A stretch of 14,575 bases of DNA from an uncultured Actinomycetes bacterium (GTDB taxonomy: Bacteria; Actinomycetota; Thermoleophilia; Gaiellales; F1-60-MAGs149): contig CAINDT010000339.1 in the NCBI GenBank assembly GCA_903847495.1, forward strand, positions 1 through 14,575. The letters are read 5' to 3'. Shown piece after piece: positions 13,434 to 14,575 of the stretch. How positions within the stretch are numbered: the stretch's first letter is position 1; each line of letters begins with the position of its first letter. The notes beneath the pieces were generated by a model. The model was not told the DNA's origin. It saw nothing but the letters and a program-made list of their open reading frames with translations, and ran no database searches. The translations under genes and the position numbers were made by a program.

Positions 13434-13780
13434 GCGCCGATGTGGCAGTGATCGCCGCGATCCAGGCGATCGTGGATGGCGCGGAGGAGGCCGACCAGAT
13501 CCTGCTGGGCACCATCGCCCACCTGTCCGAGCGCTACGCCGCGGGCGTCGGGCTGCGCTTCGTCGAGGAGGGTGCCTTCACGGATGGACCGTGGGCGGGC
13601 GCCGCTACGCCCGTGGTCGCGCAGGTAGCGATCTCCTACGACGACGAGCTGGTCGGGGAGTTCGTCGTTGGCACCGAGCTCGATGAGGACGCCCGCGCCA
13701 CCTTCGAGGGCGTGGCCGCGATCATCGCCGACTACTGCCTCGTCGGCTGGGACATCGGTGGCGAGGACTGGGAGCCGTAG
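13430..13780 (+). CDS. Small GAF-like domain protein of unknown function
   Basis: A 116-residue acidic protein starting at GTG 13430, overlapping the phosphohexomutase stop (GTGA). The pattern is compatible with a minimal GAF fold: N-terminal helix (about 4-36), GLRFVEEG strand (41-48), a central VVAQVAISYDDELVGEFVV strand pair (62-80), and a long helix before the C-terminal YCLVGWDIGGEDWEP. No haem, chromophore or catalytic cysteine motif is seen; the single Cys is in YCLVGW. It may be a small sensory or accessory protein, but neither partner nor ligand can be named. It is the last gene of the HIT-pgm operon and ends 3 nt before the stop of the convergent PH-domain gene, so the two transcripts must overlap at their 3' ends. 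Confidence 0.75.
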   Translation: MSADVAVIAAIQAIVDGAEEADQILLGTIAHLSERYAAGVGLRFVEEGAFTDGPWAGAATPVVAQVAISYDDELVGEFVVGTELDEDARATFEGVAAIIADYCLVGWDIGGEDWEP

Positions 13781-13783
13781 GCC

Positions 13784-14284
13784 CTAGAGCCCGCCGTCGC
13801 GCTTCGCGTCACGCTGGAGCAGCTCGCGATCGAAGGTGTCTCGCATCTCATGCGGGTCGTTGATGCCGCGCAGCGCGAGATCCGAGTCGCCGACGTCGGA
13901 GCCGGCGGTATCGAATTCGAGATCGCCGAAATTGAGGATTCGCCCGTAGAACCCCTGCTTCGTGTTGACGTTCTGGATGCGGTCGATGCTGGCGCTGCGT
14001 TCATTGCGGTTGGCAATGCCGCGCCGCACGATCACTCGGCGGTTGGTGACGGTGTACTCGCTGTCGAGGCGCTTGAGCCAGGCGAGCACGACGACGACGG
14101 CCACCCAGATCACCGTGGCGGCGAAGAACCATGCGATCGGCACGGAGGTGATGCGGTCGAGGAGGATGCCGACGATCAGCGGCAGCAGCCCGATCAGACC
14201 CCACTTCAGCATCCACGACACCGACCACTTCCACGTCGGACGACCCTTCCAGATCAGATCTTCGCCTTCCAGGATCTCTGCCAC
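13784..14284 (-). CDS. Membrane protein with bacterial PH domain (bPH2/YdbS-like)
   Basis: A 166-residue protein from GTG 14284, with GGAGG at 14297-14293, 8 nt upstream. Residues 1-22 are a short cytoplasmic segment (EGEDLIWKGRPTWKW). Two membrane helices follow at about 25-43 and 50-70. The soluble region at about 76-147 has the bPH2 pattern: YTVTNRRVIVRRGI, then the I-RIQNV segment, GRILNFGDLEFDTAG, and an INDPHEMRD end typical of the family. These domains are common in actinobacterial membrane proteins; their ligands are mostly unknown. Unlike several neighbours it has a real ribosome site and a short 5' leader. It is convergent with the GAF-like gene and divergent from the FAD oxidoreductase. 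Confidence 0.88.
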   Translation of the reverse strand: MAEILEGEDLIWKGRPTWKWSVSWMLKWGLIGLLPLIVGILLDRITSVPIAWFFAATVIWVAVVVVLAWLKRLDSEYTVTNRRVIVRRGIANRNERSASIDRIQNVNTKQGFYGRILNFGDLEFDTAGSDVGDSDLALRGINDPHEMRDTFDRELLQRDAKRDGGL

Positions 14285-14292
14285 GGTCCTAC

Positions 14293-14317
14293 CCTCCGTT
14301 GTGTAATCGGCAAGGTA
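14293..14317 (-). promoter_or_regulatory. Promoter -10 box and ribosome site of the PH-domain gene
   Basis: TACCTT lies at 14317-14312 on the minus strand and GGAGG at 14297-14293, 8 nt before GTG 14284. Initiation about 7 nt downstream of the -10 box would give a leader of roughly 20 nt. It is the one intergenic promoter in this part of the window with a conventional Shine-Dalgarno leader. Confidence 0.45.
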
Positions 14318-14358
14318 CAGGAATCGGCCGCAGACATGTGCGTGCGCGTCTCGGGTGC

Positions 14359-14364
14359 TACCTT
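14359..14364 (+). promoter_or_regulatory. TACCTT -10 box of the FAD oxidoreductase gene (leaderless)
   Basis: TACCTT at 14359-14364 ends exactly 6 nt before ATG 14371. The interval CCCGCC cannot act as a Shine-Dalgarno site. A convincing -35 was not found. Confidence 0.5.
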
Positions 14365-14370
14365 CCCGCC

Positions 14371-14575
14371 ATGCCTTCCTACGACGTCGTGATCATCGGC
14401 TCCGGTCTCGTTGGTGCATCCACCGCCAACGCGCTGATGCGCGCCGGGGCTGGCCGCGTCCTGCTGCTCGATCGGGGCAACGCGGGGAGCGGTGACTCGG
14501 CCCTCACGTTCGGCATGGTCCGTCGGCACTACACCAATCCGGTCCTGATTCAGCTGTCCATGGCCGGTACGGAGA
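14371..14575 (+). CDS. FAD-dependent oxidoreductase, DAO (sarcosine/glycine oxidase-like) family, N-terminus only
   Basis: The frame opens at ATG 14371 and runs off the right edge after 68 residues. Residues 4-16 (YDVVIIGSGLVGA) form the dinucleotide-binding beta-alpha-beta with GxGxxG, and LLLDRG at 31-36 ends the second strand with the acidic ribose-binding residue. SALTFGMVRRHYTNP resembles the segment after the Rossmann motif in DAO-family enzymes such as sarcosine oxidase beta-type proteins, which oxidise amines or amino acids using FAD. The substrate is unknown because the catalytic domain is outside the window. It diverges from the PH-domain gene across an 86-bp intergenic region. Confidence 0.87.
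   Translation, partial: MPSYDVVIIGSGLVGASTANALMRAGAGRVLLLDRGNAGSGDSALTFGMVRRHYTNPVLIQLSMAGTE

Overview
The window is a high-GC, densely coding bacterial segment of 14 protein genes, two of them cut by the window edges. No tRNA, rRNA, CRISPR array or insertion sequence was recognised. The gene content fits an actinobacterium: tightly overlapping ATGA/GTGA gene junctions, GTG starts, an Rv2613c-like HIT protein, a Rieske oxygenase with NDP-forming acyl-CoA ligases, and starts lacking a ribosome binding site but carrying a TAnnnT box 6-7 nt upstream. A Thermoleophilia-like (Solirubrobacterales/Gaiellales) source is my best guess. That is an inference from overall flavour; no marker gene proves it.

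Left region (1-2257, + strand): a tandem array of at least three paralogous exported proteins of a family I cannot name. They share a signal peptide, a core with a SWFTDRP motif and a later MQTTG motif, and several cysteines. The third has lost the common tail and carries a C-terminal extension of about 125 residues. A GC-rich hairpin at 2275-2304 separates this array from the convergent operon to its right.

Centre (2347-9869, - strand): a compact catabolic operon read right to left. It holds a BetI-like TetR regulator, a Rieske non-haem iron oxygenase alpha subunit, a small helical protein of unknown function, an NDP-forming acyl-CoA synthetase, an acyl-CoA dehydrogenase, and a second NDP-forming acyl-CoA synthetase. 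Five of the six genes are joined by short stop/start overlaps; one junction has a 10-nt gap. The enzymes suggest oxygenation of a substrate, CoA activation and alpha,beta-dehydrogenation; the substrate cannot be read from the sequence. The tetR promoter is a near-textbook leaderless promoter, with an imperfect palindrome over the start codon that may be an autoregulatory operator. A second, related tetR gene (9901-10545) lies just upstream.

Right region (10599-14575): housekeeping-type genes. On the - strand are a small TPR protein and a NUDIX hydrolase resembling CoA pyrophosphatases. Diverging from them on the + strand is a HIT-family (Ap4A phosphorylase-like) gene, overlapped by 4 nt with a phosphomannomutase/phosphoglucomutase gene, itself overlapped by 4 nt with a small GAF-like gene. 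A convergent bacterial PH-domain membrane protein follows, then the start of a FAD-dependent DAO-family oxidoreductase that runs off the right edge.

The two most interesting patterns are the tandem family of uncharacterised secreted proteins and the repeated leaderless-promoter architecture. A TAnnnT box sits 6-7 nt before the start codon of seven genes here, whereas other genes have a clear Shine-Dalgarno sequence or are translationally coupled.
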